Of a DNA stretch of 64,000 nt, positions 46,772 to 58,723 are shown one piece after another. The notes under the pieces are model-generated. The model was not told the origin of the DNA. It ran no database searches and worked only from the letters and a program-made list of their open reading frames with translations. This stretch comes from Camillea tinctor. Taxonomy: Eukaryota > Ascomycota > Sordariomycetes > Xylariales > Xylariaceae. The DNA is taken from NCBI GenBank assembly GCA_022578605.1, contig MU394089.1, positions 62,001-126,000 of the forward strand, read 5' to 3'. Each line of letters opens with the position of its first letter. Position 1 is the stretch's first letter. A program made the position numbers and the translations under genes.

Positions 46772-47494
46772 TATGAGCTAAGTGTTCGCTATCATATCAC
46801 ACCACTCCTGTCGGGTAGAAATCTCATGACGTGTTTTCTTTTTCTTTCTCTTTTTCTCTTTACTCTATATTTTGGTGTTTACTGCGCTGGTTTGAAAGTG
46901 GAAATTTGGGGAGCTATAGAATAAATAGAGTAGAGGTAGAACTCCCAGGAATGACTAGAAAAAAAAGGGTCTTATTGTTATCGCACGTTGCACATGTTCA
47001 TTTATCTAGAAACGTTTCTTTATGAAATGGACGCCACCTACTTCTATACATCTTGACTAAACCGCGTTAACGAAAGCCCAACTTAACTACTTTTGAGACC
47101 TTTCATGGGCGTTTGTGCGAATACTTAGTAGTAGAAGCTTCAACCTGTTCACGACTAAATATCAAGACTTCACATAAACGAGATAATAGGTATTATTATG
47201 ATATGATTCCAAGAAGAAAATCGTTAATCATTAAAATAGATGTAAGGTATGAGTCAAATAATAGAACGATCAAGGCCGATGATATATCATCAAGCCTCTT
47301 CCCAATGATTAACGCCCCGTGACCCCTCACCGGCCAGCCCCCTTTTTTCCCTTCCCCAAACCAACCTGAGTCAGGTGTTCCATTGAAGCACCTTGGGTAT
47401 AATATAGTATAATAACCATTAAAAAATAAACCCCCCTTCCCTTCCCTTTTCACCCCTTAATTACGCATTGCCCTCCACCCTTCACCCATCTCCA
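46772..47494. other. Intergenic
   Basis: Convergent region between the dehydratase and the secreted-protein gene; AT-rich with T-rich tracts near 46833-46868. Nothing else seen. Confidence 0.45.
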
Positions 47495-48449
47495 TCATCT
47501 ACACACCTCTGTCTGCGGCGGTTCCAAGAACCCCGTCGCCAGCCTCCATCCGCCCACGCCCGCCTCCCAGCTCTCCACGCCCTGGAACGGCTGCAGCGCC
47601 GCGGCGCGCACGCTGCCCCTCACGGGCACCGGCGGCGCGAGGCCCGCGTCGAACACGCGGCGGTAGTAATCGCACTTCTGGGCGTCGCCGCCGAACACGG
47701 GCTGGTTGACGACGTCGGCGATGAAAGCGAGCGGGTACTGCGCCCCGCCGTCGTTACTCGCTTCCGTCTCGAGCGTCATGTACGCGTCCCCCGAGGGGTA
47801 GCTCGCCGCGTGCGCATGCGTGGTGGCGCTGCCGCCCCGCGCGGCGTACGCGTCGCAGGGGGGGTCGAAGGATGCGGCGTCCGCGGACATGCCGTAGGTG
47901 CGCGACCCTTCGATGGCGAGCGGGTTGGAGGCGGAGATTAGCATGGCGGCGACGTAGCGGAAGGAGCTGTGGCCTGTGCCGAGGACGTCGATGAAGGGGA
48001 ACTCGAAGGAGGCGCGCTGAAGGGGGAGAGAAGGGTTAGTTTAAGGGTTTTGAGAAGAGAAGGGTGGTGGAGTGGATACTTACGGAAAAGTCCGGTAGGG
48101 AGGCGTTGTAGGCCGGGAACTGGATATCGTGGTCATGCACGATTTGCGCTACCATGGGGTACATGCCGGCTGGGAAGGAGGGCAGCAGCGAGCGGTAGGC
48201 GGCCTCGGAGATGCTGTAGTTGCTGGGGATGAGCTCGCGGGCCCGGCTCAGCGGGATCGGCACGATCAGGGTGGTGCCGTTGAGGGTGCCGCTGATGAGG
48301 TTCGGGTGCTGCTGCGCGAGCGGATTCGGGCTGTCGTGGGAGACACACACCTCTGCGCCTGGCATCGTCTCCGACTCCCGGGTTATAATATGGTGTGCGG
48401 AGGCGAGCAGGGCGACCACAACCGCGAACAGAACGTGGAATGCCATCAT
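47495..48449 (-). CDS. Secreted fungal protein, uncharacterised
   Basis: 295 residues from exons 48449-48084 and 48016-47495 (888 nt). A hydrophobic signal peptide (MMAFHVLFAVVVALLASAHH) starts it; I chose this ATG rather than the upstream in-frame one at 48671 because only this gives a signal peptide at the N-terminus. The body includes SGTLNGTTLIVPIPLSRARELIP, FPAGMYPMVAQIVHDHDIQ, FEFPFIDVLGTG and ISASNPLAIEGSRTYG. This pattern recalls a family of fungal secreted proteins with an acetoacetate-decarboxylase-like look, but I cannot name an activity. Potential N-glycosylation sites are present (NGT, NYS, NAS). Confidence 0.65.
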
Positions 48450-50012
48450 GGACAGCGAATTTGTTCTCGTCAGATTTCGAGACCTATTTTCCTTGGCCTT
48501 CGGCTCTGATGAAGGTGACATTGGAATCCAAGATATGCTGAATCCCCGCGACGAGGATGAGGGTGATGAATGGGTAGGCTCCAGCCCAACCTGGGCTGCC
48601 ACCCTGAGTAATATGTAGGCAAATGTTGAGACCGGCATCTTGATGGTAGGTAATAGTCTTTCAGCCCACATGTAGGACTAAAACAGGATCCGGTGAAGTA
48701 GGCGTATTGCTATGCGTGTGACTGATCCTAATATGGTAGGCCACCACAGGATATGCAAGTATTGGTATGTAATAGATCTCCTAGTGGCACTATTACTAGA
48801 CGGCGGATGCTCTAGTATAGTATGATGAATGATAGGTGTGATGTGACGGTGCCGGGTCAGTTATACCCTATTAGGCACTCAAGGGAGAGACTCTTTCGAA
48901 TTTGGTGCTTTTCGAGTGAGGCTCGTCTCGAGACTATAGGACTCTAGTGATATTGCACTAGTGGAAGATATAGTCTTATTATGCACCAGCAGCAGGAATA
49001 TTGAGGGCTGATGTTGATCGTTAATGATTCTTCCTCAAGTATACACGATAAGACCAATATCTAGGTCGTTCTGAGGGTTTCTTTATTATGTATTTTGGCA
49101 TGTTCCTGCAATCAGCTTACATGGACTTTTACATGGAAGCCAAGCCGTAGCGTTTACCATCCGCGTATCAGAAGAATACAGCGATGATGGGATCGACCAA
49201 TGGCACTTAGCGCGGGCCGTTGAAACGGAACACTCTGTTTCCGGGAGGATACTCACCGGAGCTAGTATAAACCATCATCGTTCGGTCGGGTTCGCTACCT
49301 TAGCTCTATTTGTTCGGGGTTAGTCGAACTGGTGGGAGAATTTCCCTGTCAGGTCAACCGGAACCTGCCTGTGAGGGAAGTTTGTTTCGTGGAAGCTTTC
49401 TTGTTACTCGCCTAACTCATGTTTCCAGGTATGAGACATGGTACGGAGTAGGGGGGTTGAGATATGTGGAGACACAACAGAGAAAAGGGAAACGGATGTG
49501 CAAGCATCCGGGAACCGCAACACGCCAGTGCGGAGAGAACTGCAACGGAATCATAGCTATCCGCTGCGATGGCTTATTGCGATGCGCCCCGGCTCTTTGG
49601 TTTCCAGCATGCTAGTGTAGTTTTTGGTCGATCACCCGATCAGATCTTCTGGAAAATCATCAAGTGAGTTGAGGTAAGCAGTCGAAACAGGTAGCCGGCT
49701 TAAGTTGTTTCTCTCCAGCCCACGATAGTAATGTATCATTCGAAACAAACTGTCAAAACAAATTCTTTCCCACCATGTAGCTATCCTATTCATTGCCGAA
49801 TCATCGATGCTAAGCTCCCAAATTGTTAAAACTTGCAGTAGCGGCATAGTCGGTACATGCTCAATAGATACTCAACTCTTATCAAAGTCTGGCTATAGCC
49901 TAGGTATGTATAGCAAACAGAGTTAGGAGGTTGCACGTAACAAGTTTTCTCTTATTTGCGTTACTCTACTCAATTGAACGATAGTCCTTGTTGACCAGCT
50001 CCGTTTCCCCAT
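48450..50012. other. Intergenic
   Basis: Upstream of the secreted-protein gene and downstream of the GH5 gene. The frame 49310-49615 (plus) has no recognisable content. No repeat or RNA seen. Confidence 0.45.
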
Positions 50013-51264
50013 CTAAGCGGGAAAGGCAACCAGCTCTCCACCTTCAACGCTCGCCTTGCCGCTCCATTGCAGCTGACTAGGAACCAGAGGTTGCAGAACC
50101 TTGAGCCAGACCGTTTCGTACAACCCGGGGTTACCACCCGCAGCCGTGCTCCCGGGTTCAAGACTGCCAAGCTGTGCTGAGTCGGTGCAGCAGGGGCTAT
50201 TAGTCCCCCAGAAAGGTCCAGCTGCCCAAGCTGTCCACCCAATGTACTCGTCGTTCTCGGCCATGTAATTGATCATGTCCGTAAGCATGTCATCACAGCC
50301 TGTGTTGTTATGTCCACCAAACTCAGTGATGAAGGCCTTTAGTTGATAGGTCTAGACTCATTTTCAATTGTGAATGGTGAATTTAATTAGTCAATTTGTA
50401 TTGTCCATAGAGCATAACAAAAAGGAGTTCCAATTCCTCACATACCTTCAACCACTCCGTCAAAGCTGCCAAATTAGTCGCCGGATCGCTGACACACTCG
50501 CTATGGCTCCCGCTGTAGTCCACATCGAGATACTCGTGAATGTCAATTGCTGTGTTGTTTAGTGGGTCATTGAATTTGTGCATGATGGCGCTATTCGGAT
50601 CTGAACCCTCAGTCCAGGCATGACCGCCTGTCCAACTGTTGCCAGGCATGATAATGAGGTTTTCCGCCCCAGTAGCGCGGATTGCATCGATGGCCGCCTG
50701 GTTATTTTCTAGCACTAGGCTCGATGGCATGTCGTGAGGCTCGTTCATCAGCCCAAATATGACCTTCTCATTATCGGCGAATCGTCCTGCTAGCTCGCCC
50801 CAGAACTCGCCGAATTGTTCAGTTGTCGCCGCTGTAGAGTCCGATGCATTCCCGATGACACTACCAGAGTACGGCTGTGAACTCGGATCGTTATATCGCA
50901 TATAGTTGTGCGGGTCAAGAATCGCATATGCTCCCTTCGTGATGGTGACATAGTCGACCGCCTGTTTAAAGTGATCAAAGTGTGTTTCGTCGAAGGTCGA
51001 GCCGAGACCTGTGCCGAGTGGACACATGCGCTCGAGCAAAAAGGCAATGCGAAAGAGGTTTAGGTGGTTCTGATCGACATGTACGTCAACTCCCGCCTCA
51101 TCGATGAATTGGTACTCGACACCAAAAGTGCCGGGTAGGCCAGTCCCCGGCGTAGCATCGGCACTCCAGACGCCAAATTCACCTCCAGACTCCGCCACTC
51201 CGGCATAGTAAATTGTAGCCGAAGCACTGGAAAGGATGGATGAGAGAAACAAGCAAGACTTCAT
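50013..51264 (-). CDS. GH5 endo-beta-1,4-glucanase, secreted
   Basis: 385 residues from exons 51264-50446 and 50351-50013 (1158 nt). Secreted cellulase of glycoside hydrolase family 5, probably the fungal Cel5A/EG2 type (subfamily 5_5). Signal peptide MKSCLFLSSILSSASA, then YYAGVAESGGEFG. The general acid/base Glu is in FGLMNEPHD and the nucleophile Glu is in AFITEFGGHN; LDPHNYMRY and IDIHEYLD are other conserved active-site strands. No CBM1 or linker is present, so the enzyme is a bare catalytic domain. An upstream in-frame ATG (51354) would bury the signal peptide and is less likely. Confidence 0.93.
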
Positions 51265-51893
51265 CTTGATGCTTCCCCTCTGTGCCAATTGTTGCGAAAT
51301 GAGGGTATTGGTACCACTTTGTACTATGTTTTGTCTTTTTCTTTTCAATCGCAAGCACCTAATAGAACCCCAAGTAGGCGGTACTAGTCGAGTTATATCG
51401 GCCCTCAGCTCAGTTCTTATACAAAAGCATCTACATCAACAATAAGGAAAGTAACCTGTCTCCTGGTCCTAAAGGGGAAAACGTAACTGGGAGGCTAAGT
51501 ACCAAAGGATGCATGAGCGAAATGATTTCGGATTCATTTCTCCTCCAAGGCATAAAAAGGTAGCTAGAAGGGATACATTGGCGTACCTGATCCGATAAAC
51601 CGTAAACTGTGTGACATGTTTATTATTAAATCTAAATTGGGTATTCTTGAGGTGAGATGAGAAACGGAAGCAAATCCTCCACATCCTAAATCGGGATAGA
51701 GGTGTTATATTGATAGGGTCTTCCGAATTTGATCTTGCCAAGGCTATCTGCGATGCTGCATAATATAAATTTTTGAGGGTAAGAGATGAAAGATGTGCAA
51801 GACCGGAACCTTTTGATGCCTGTATAAGTGGCGGGATGCGGATGGGTCTTGAACGTGGTCCTGTTCCTGATCGTTTCCCGGACGGATAGATCC
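51265..51893. other. Intergenic between GH5 and PGS1
   Basis: Promoter of the GH5 gene and 3' flank of PGS1. The minus frame 51469-51927 overlaps the PGS1 3' end in another frame and is not supported. Confidence 0.45.
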
Positions 51894-53672
51894 TTAAAGG
51901 GCACCTCCGACCAGACTCACTATCCACATCGCAATGCGAACTTTCAACCCTACCCTCCGCTCATTTGTGGCAAAGTCATCCAAATTTACAGGCTTCGCAT
52001 ATTCTTGAAGCCAATTTTGCTCCTCCCCCAGTCTTCTCTTGAGATTATCATTACTGGTCACTATTAAAGCACCTGCTTCGAGGTCATGAGAGTAACTCCG
52101 CTTTGTGTAGTTTGAGCTTCCCACGATACTCATCGACGGGCCCGTTTCGTTGGGAAGAGTTACCCAAAGGCCCTTAGCATGGTAGGTCCATCCGTCAGGT
52201 TCTCCGACCGTGCCCTTCCTCCATTCTTTGAGAACTATGGCAGACTCGCGCTTTCGCTCATGAATTGCCCGCAAGAACCGCCTAGCAAGCAGAGTGTATG
52301 CATCAGGTAGTAAACCCGAGACACCTTTAGACTGATAAAAACCATTAGCATACGGCGATGCCGTAATTACGGTGTTGTTCTGGGAGGCCGTAGACAGCAA
52401 AAGGTTAGTGAGAGACGGAGCTGGGTTGAAATATCCAGCGGTAAAAGTCCATGAAGAACCCGAATATTGAGGACTAGCTAAAGTCTTGAGGATATGGGTG
52501 ATGGCTGGTAATTCTGTCGATGAATCCGGCTTCATCAATTGCGAAAGTTGCCCAAGCATGTAGACTGTAGTGTCTTTCGGCTTATGTATGGCGTCTGTCC
52601 GTGGTTGATGATCGGCCGGAGACTGTTTCAAGGCGATCAGGCTGCTGATGACACCCGTAGATTGCGATATATATTGTGCGGGGTGTTCCAATGGGGACGG
52701 CGCTGCATTGGTCGAGGGCCACTGCAGGCGGAAACCTGCTGCCTCGGTCTTGGATGGCTCAACAAGAAAACTGAGTGATGCAACACCTTGATAAAGCCTC
52801 CAGAAGTAATCAGTGACCTCACTCGAGGTAAACAGATGATATCGGTCTTGGCGGTTTGTGAAGTAGTCGGTAGAGAGGTTTGCACTAAGTTATGAGTTAG
52901 GAGTTATAAGATACTAGCCTCGGGGATTTTCATACCCAGATAGGATGATTTCGTCGTCTATGCCATAGAGCTTCATGTGTTGTAAGCCCCATCCTTCATT
53001 GATGCGCTTGGGGATGTACTTTTTCCGAAGTCCCGTCAAATTGGGAGTGTGGTACATGCGAATCTCCACGCGATCTGCACCAAACTCGACAACGAGGGGT
53101 GCGAGCAAAGATGCGCACGATGGTTCGGGAGCCTCTCGGGTGCCGCGCAGGGCATCCGTGAGAATGCTCAACTTGAGCTCGGGATTCGCGCGCAGTGCTG
53201 CTTGAAGCGTTACAATCTCAGATACAGTCAGTTTCGGCGCGCTCGGACCTGTTTGAGGTGATGGTGATATACCAGATCTTTTTCAGATTTACCAATATAA
53301 AGGGTCGAAAGGAATATTCGTTTCTTCGCATTACGTATCCTAGCCTACCATTGTCAACCTCCTTCGCAGACTTCTCTCACAGTGGTGACGCGGGCCACTG
53401 CGTACCTTCAGGGTATCATAGAAATCAGCGGGAGACTTGATAATCTGTATCTGGGAACCATTTATCTTAAAAGATGGTGCGATTTTATCTAGTTCGTTCA
53501 CGAAGGGTGCAAGTAAAGCCGCAGAGCTAGCCGAGCTCGTAGTGAAGGCAGGACTTGCAGGTGTGGTATAGTGTCGACGACATAGTTGGCCATGCCGGGC
53601 GATGGGGTTTACATGACGGGGCAAGGTGGGACGAAGCCTCGAGAAGCACCTTGTAGTGCCTCTCACGATCAT
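51894..53672 (-). CDS. PGS1: Phosphatidylglycerophosphate synthase Pgs1
   Basis: CDP-diacylglycerol-glycerol-3-phosphate 3-phosphatidyltransferase, the committed step of mitochondrial phosphatidylglycerol and cardiolipin synthesis. Exons (minus order): 53672-53406, 53344-53273, 53216-52936, 52884-51894; 1611 nt, 536 residues. An Arg/Ser/Thr-rich mitochondrial presequence (RGTTRCFSRLRPTLPRH ... RRHYTTP) comes first. The phospholipase-D-type fold is shown by RIFLSTLYIGKSE, SILTDALRGTRE, the first HKD motif HMKLYGIDDEIILSGANLS and the second HAKGLW with IVGSSNYTKRSYSHDLE. The exon 2/3 junction is my reconstruction: of two nearby acceptors only the one ending ctgag restores the conserved KDLIVTLQAAL. 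A C-terminal hydrophobic segment follows. Confidence 0.92.
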
Positions 53673-54114
53673 ATTAAATGTTGTCTATGGAATAACCCGC
53701 ATGACAGAGGGGATATCAGACACGGGGGAGTTTAAGAAGTTATACAAAAAGATAAAAATACCTTAAAATGCATCTTTAGAGCTACACTAGTGTAGCTAGT
53801 TACAGCTTATCGGAGCTTTCAACGACAGGGGTAGGAGGGGTTACGGAGTACGGAGTACTTGCAATCGATATGGAAGCTTATCATATCCGCTACAACCTTC
53901 TGGCACAGAGTAGATAACCCGATATTCCCCCGTGGCTTACATAAGGCAATATTCGATCCAATCCAAGAGCATTCATTAATTAGCATTCATTAGTAGGATT
54001 CATTAGTAGGATTCATTAATTAGCATCACTGCAAGAACTCGCCATCATCATCATCACCACCACCAATTTTCAGAGAGGCGAGACCCGGACAGCCCAGAGT
54101 TTCGCCCCCCCACC
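53673..54114. promoter_or_regulatory. Shared bidirectional promoter, PGS1 / NDUFA12-like
   Basis: 442 bases between two divergent start codons of nuclear genes for mitochondrial proteins. It contains four short repeats arranged symmetrically at 53971-54024: ATTCATTAATTAGC, ATTCATTAGTAGG, ATTCATTAGTAGG, ATTCATTAATTAGC. These may be binding sites or simply a microsatellite. Confidence 0.6.
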
Positions 54115-54925
54115 ATGTCGACTATCACAAGAACCCTTCGCAACCTTTGGAAAGTCGGCGTCAAGGTACGAGAGAACGAGAATGCCTGGCTGAATCGTAT
54201 CGTGTAATTCGGAATTCCCGCTAACATCTGATGCGACAGGATGCATGGCACCAAATGCAAGTACGTCGAACCTTCAACTACTTACATCCTTACGTTATCA
54301 AATGCATAATACTTATATGACACCTGCGTCGGAATAGTACATCGGTACGATCGAGCCATAGCCATACACAGCATTGAACCCCCGAGACGAACGGCTACTA
54401 ATCTACCGCAGGCGACACCAAGGCCGGTACTCTAATTGGAACCGATCGATTCGGTAACAAATACTTCGAAGACACCGAGGAACTACCACGTACGTATATC
54501 AAATTTACAATCGTGGTATACGGAGTGTCAGGCGCTGATGTTATATCATAGTCCGCACAAGATGGGTCGATTACAAGGTCCACGACTACGATGCGTACGT
54601 ATAAAAAACAGGTCCTGGCAACGCAGTAGCTCCGACTAATGCTGGCTATGCAGAGCGCAAATCGAGCCGGGCTGGCATGCCTGGATATCCTACTCGGTCG
54701 ACAAGCCGCCCACCCAGGATTCCGTTCTAGCGTATAAGCGACGGGAGTGGGAAGATACCGATGCGAAGACCATCCCCAACTATACCTTAACTAGGGGCGC
54801 ATACAAGCCATACAACACGTACGTCGCATTCGGCGCCAATATTACGGTATGGAGTTTACTAACGGTTGCGTAGCACGAAGGCAAAGGTGACAGCGTGGGA
54901 GCCAGTTGCAGCCGCGAGGAAGTAG
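54115..54925 (+). CDS. NADH:ubiquinone oxidoreductase subunit (NDUFA12/B17.2)
   Basis: 138 residues split over seven exons: 54115-54165, 54240-54260, 54338-54344, 54412-54489, 54552-54594, 54654-54818, 54874-54925 (417 nt). Accessory subunit of mitochondrial complex I, on the matrix side of the peripheral arm. Conserved text: DTKAGTLIGTDRFGNKYFED, RTRWVDYKVHDYD and QIEPGWHAWISYSVDKPPT. Exon 2 is 21 nt and exon 3 only 7 nt (TACATCG); together with the next exon it encodes the conserved-looking YIG before DTKAG. Skipping it would break the frame. Complex I is absent from budding yeasts such as Saccharomyces, which agrees with a filamentous ascomycete. Confidence 0.92.
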
Positions 54926-56163
54926 AGCAGTGAGCTGAAAACAAGTATTGTATATATTGACGTAGAAGAAAGAAGGCATTCCTTTGACAATAAACACATG
55001 ATCTATAATATTGTCTCGATTTCGGCTGGTCCTTGGTCCGGTGTAACTTTGAGACTTCAGTGTCTTGCGCCCTCGAATATGGCAGACCCAAGATACACAT
55101 ACCTACCTAGGTGCCCAAATGCCAAGATAGGAACTACATACTAGAAACACTCAGTATGCTTAAATATCCGTTGAATATTCGTGCTTTGATATTATATACT
55201 TTAATACAGCCACAACACTCCACCTGACTTGCCATACGTGCAATGCGGCTCAGCTTTGACAGCCATGGCAGCATAATGCTACGGTGCTTGGCAATGCAAC
55301 CTCCCAGGTTATATAGAGTTCTGAAGAAATATCTAAGTTACCTAGATAGATATAAAGAGAATCACACATTAAGATTTCTTATCACTACTGGTTTTCTTAT
55401 GTGGTATAAATAAGAAGTAAGGCAGTTATAACATGCCTTGGGAACTTATATAACCTACCTAAGGGTACCTTAGTACTAGCACTATATAATTAAGAAGAGG
55501 TTTCTCTGTGACTTGGCTACACTTCATGACTAGCTCATACATTTATTCAGAGGGGCGTATTTAGATGACAATCTATATCAGAGAAGAGACAAAAAGAAAA
55601 CATCGAACCCTTACTGAAGTTTATCTGACTTTCTCCCACGATGTTACTACTTCATCCGAGGATCCGCGGTTAATTTCCATTAACCTAACTAGTAACATCG
55701 CCAATGACTTCAATTAACCAGGGTCCTCCCAATCCGGCATCTGTCTAACAACTACGCATAACGAACGGACTGCGATAGGCAATATCGTGAACGACCCAGT
55801 TCCCTTATCTGTCAGATCCACCATGGTGCTTCCAGGGGTTTGACCTTTTTGTTTTTTTCTTTTATAATCTTTTTAAAACCGCCATGGGCTCCGCCTCTAG
55901 GCTTAGACGTGAAACCTTCGTATTCTCCGGGAGGTTTCTGTTTTGGCTTTCCTTGGAAATCGTAGGGACCTTGGAAATCGTAGGGACGTGCTGCGTTGCG
56001 AGATAGACGTCACAATCTCGTCGCTGTAAAAAGAGAAAAAAAAGATAATATTGTATGGCTCGTTTTTGAGAGGAAGTTATTCACAATTCTATTTTTTGTT
56101 TTTTATAATTTGCATATCTTAAACCCTGGATTATACATACATAGCGCTAAACGTATAAACAAG
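54926..56163. other. AT-rich intergenic
   Basis: No gene supported. A short direct repeat (CCTTGGAAATCGTAGGGA twice, at about 55951-55987) lies upstream of the CE5 gene. Confidence 0.45.
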
Positions 56164-57262
56164 ATGCATTCCTCCTCTTCCGCCATACTTTCCGCCGCTG
56201 CCGCCCTCCTCCCGGCCCTCACCCGCGCGCAGTCCACCGGCGCGGACACGTGCACAGACGTGCACACATTCCTAGCCCGCGGCAACAACGAGCCGTACCC
56301 GGGACGGCAGGGCAAGCTTGTGGACGCTATCTGCTCGGCCGTGGGCAGCAGTACCTGCGACTACGAGGACATCGTCTTCGACAACGCGCTGGAGACCGAG
56401 TACTGCGGTGCCGTTGAGGCCGGCCGCGTCGCCGGCCGCAATCAGATTGCCGCGTACCACAAGAAGTGCCCTGACACCAAGCTTGTCATCAGCGGCTACT
56501 CGCAGGGCGCGCAAGTCGTGGGCGACATCCTTGGCGGCGGCGGTGGCACGTTCTTCCAGGGCTGCACTATCGACTCCAGCGATGGGCTTGATGCCGATTC
56601 GGAGCCAGGGAACAAGAGTAAGTGCAAAAATAATCATTACCCATTTGATGCTCGCCTAGCTGACTGAGATGTTTCCTCTGCGATTAGTCGTCGCGGCTAT
56701 GTTATTTGGTGACACGCGGCATACGGCTGCGCAGTCGTACAACGTCCTCGACGGCGCGCCGGATAACGGCCTGTTCCCGCGCACCGGCGCCCAGCTCGCC
56801 GGTCTAAACAGTTTCTCCAGCGTGCTACGGAGCTACTGCCAGGCCGAGGACCCGATATGCGCCGGCGGCGATACGGTCGCCGACCACCTGAATTATTTCG
56901 ATGTCTACTCGGACGCGGCGGGCGGGTGGGTTGCGTCGATGGTTGGGGCGACACCCTCGTCGACCGCGACCTCATCCACAGCTTCACAGACGTCGACTAT
57001 GTCATCAGCATCAACGTCGGCATCGAAGTCCGGATCTAGTACTACGGGAGAAGCGAGCACGACAACAGGAAGTACGAGTGCCACGACAGCAGCACCGAGC
57101 TCGACGACTACAGATGCAGATGTAGGCTCTAGTGAGAGCTCTAGTTCGTCAACCGCAACGCCGACGGGCGGAGACCAGTCCGGGGGTGCTCGAGGCCTTC
57201 AATGTACCATCGGTATAGTTAGCATGACTACCCTGGTTTCTATCGTCTTCTCATTTATATAA
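56164..57262 (+). CDS. CE5 cutinase / acetylxylan esterase, likely GPI-anchored
   Basis: 342 residues from exons 56164-56617 and 56688-57262 (1029 nt). Secreted serine esterase of carbohydrate esterase family 5. Signal peptide about 1-22 (ILSAAAALLPALTRAQ), catalytic core about 23-245 with DVHTFLARGNNEPYPG, nucleophile elbow GYSQG (Ser113), and the Asp/His region DPICAGGDTVADHLNY. Paired Cys residues for disulfides are present. The C-terminal 100 residues are Ser/Thr-rich and end in a hydrophobic segment (IGIVSMTTLVSIVFSFI), which suggests a GPI-anchor signal and a wall-bound enzyme. The fold cannot tell cutinase from acetylxylan esterase; the sequence feels closer to acetylxylan esterase. 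The upstream frame from 55996 adds no signal peptide and is not used. Confidence 0.9.
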
Positions 57263-58723
57263 CGAAGAACTACGGATGGATATGCGAAGAGATTCAAAAG
57301 GGAGTAATTCGCAATATAATCAGCAATCTTGCTTTTACTACATATACCGAGGTTAGGTGCTTATGTACATATATAGAAAGCATATAGATTTCAAACAATT
57401 AGCAAATCATAAGAAATAGTTCAATCAAGCATGTTATGGTACAGTACTAAAATATTTCTGCTTTATGATTTGTTTGATAAACCATCTCAGGTATTCAGTG
57501 GATATATACATTTTTTTCACGGAGGTCCTAGCATAAGGTTGGGCAGGTAATTACAATGTTGTGATGTGGGAGGCAGACCAGAACTTCAAATTTCTCTGAT
57601 ACTACTACTCATACATAGAAAACTTGCTTCGTTCCCCTATCCTGGGGTTCTTTACGCTGTAGATCTATCCTAATAAGAGCATGCTAAAATATTCGTAAAC
57701 AGATGGCGATCTTATATATTGATGACCTATTTGAATCCTGAGAATCACGACAATACTCAAAATTACATTGCTGTAATAATATCCAAAGATCCGGTGCTTC
57801 TACTATGCCCTTTGTGTCCCTTTGGGGTCATAAATCAATAAACATACAATCTCCATGGGTAGCTCCAGATGAATTTTCAGAAACAAGCATGCAATAGGTA
57901 CTATGTATTTTATGCTTCATATACCTCTATCAAATTCCCTGCTCAGTCAGTCTACTTGGTGGTATAACATGTATAGTGCTAATATTTCTACCTTGCTCCG
58001 AGCATAGAATCACCAAGTTCCCACGGTGAAGCATCTATTTATTATGACCTATAAATCTTCAGGAAGATATACACAAAATATAGAAGTAAACACAAAGACA
58101 TATCATGGTAGCTACCAGGGGAAGATACCTGCCTGGCCACATCATCAATCTATGGTTCTTGCAACATGAAAAACGTCTTCTATTCAGTGGAGTGGGATAG
58201 TATGTAGAGAATTTACACCTAGTGTCTAAAGGCTTTAAGTTATTAGGTTATATGTATATACGAAAGTCCTTTGAAATGATTGACACCCCTTCGGGAGGCC
58301 TCACATCCATTGTCCTAATCTATCAGCCTAGTCTAATGATTGTGTGCACAGGCGAATCAAGTAACTTGGATGTTCCTCGGATGTATCTCTAGAATCTCCT
58401 TGTTGTCTACCTACCGGCAGTCTCGCTCCTTCCTTTTTCTCCCTTCTAATCCCTATTCACGCGTAATTCACGCGTGTTGCTTAGGCGGCGTTACCAAGTC
58501 AACACGGCGCAAACAAAAAAGGTGTACTTTTCCCCACGTATTTTCCTGCACACTTTGTATTTTCTTGATGACCCAGAGGTTCCAATAACCTAAGTGTCTA
58601 CATTTCCTCTCTGTTGTACCCAGACACTACCAAACAACGCCTTTCACTATTCATATCTTGTCCCACATCATCAAACATCTGAACGTCCCAGTCACAGTAC
58701 GCACGCCTCTTCATCGCAACAAG
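57263..58723. other. AT-rich intergenic
   Basis: About 1.46 kb with no supported gene. The frame 58340-58588 has no recognisable content; no repeats or RNA genes seen. Confidence 0.45.
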
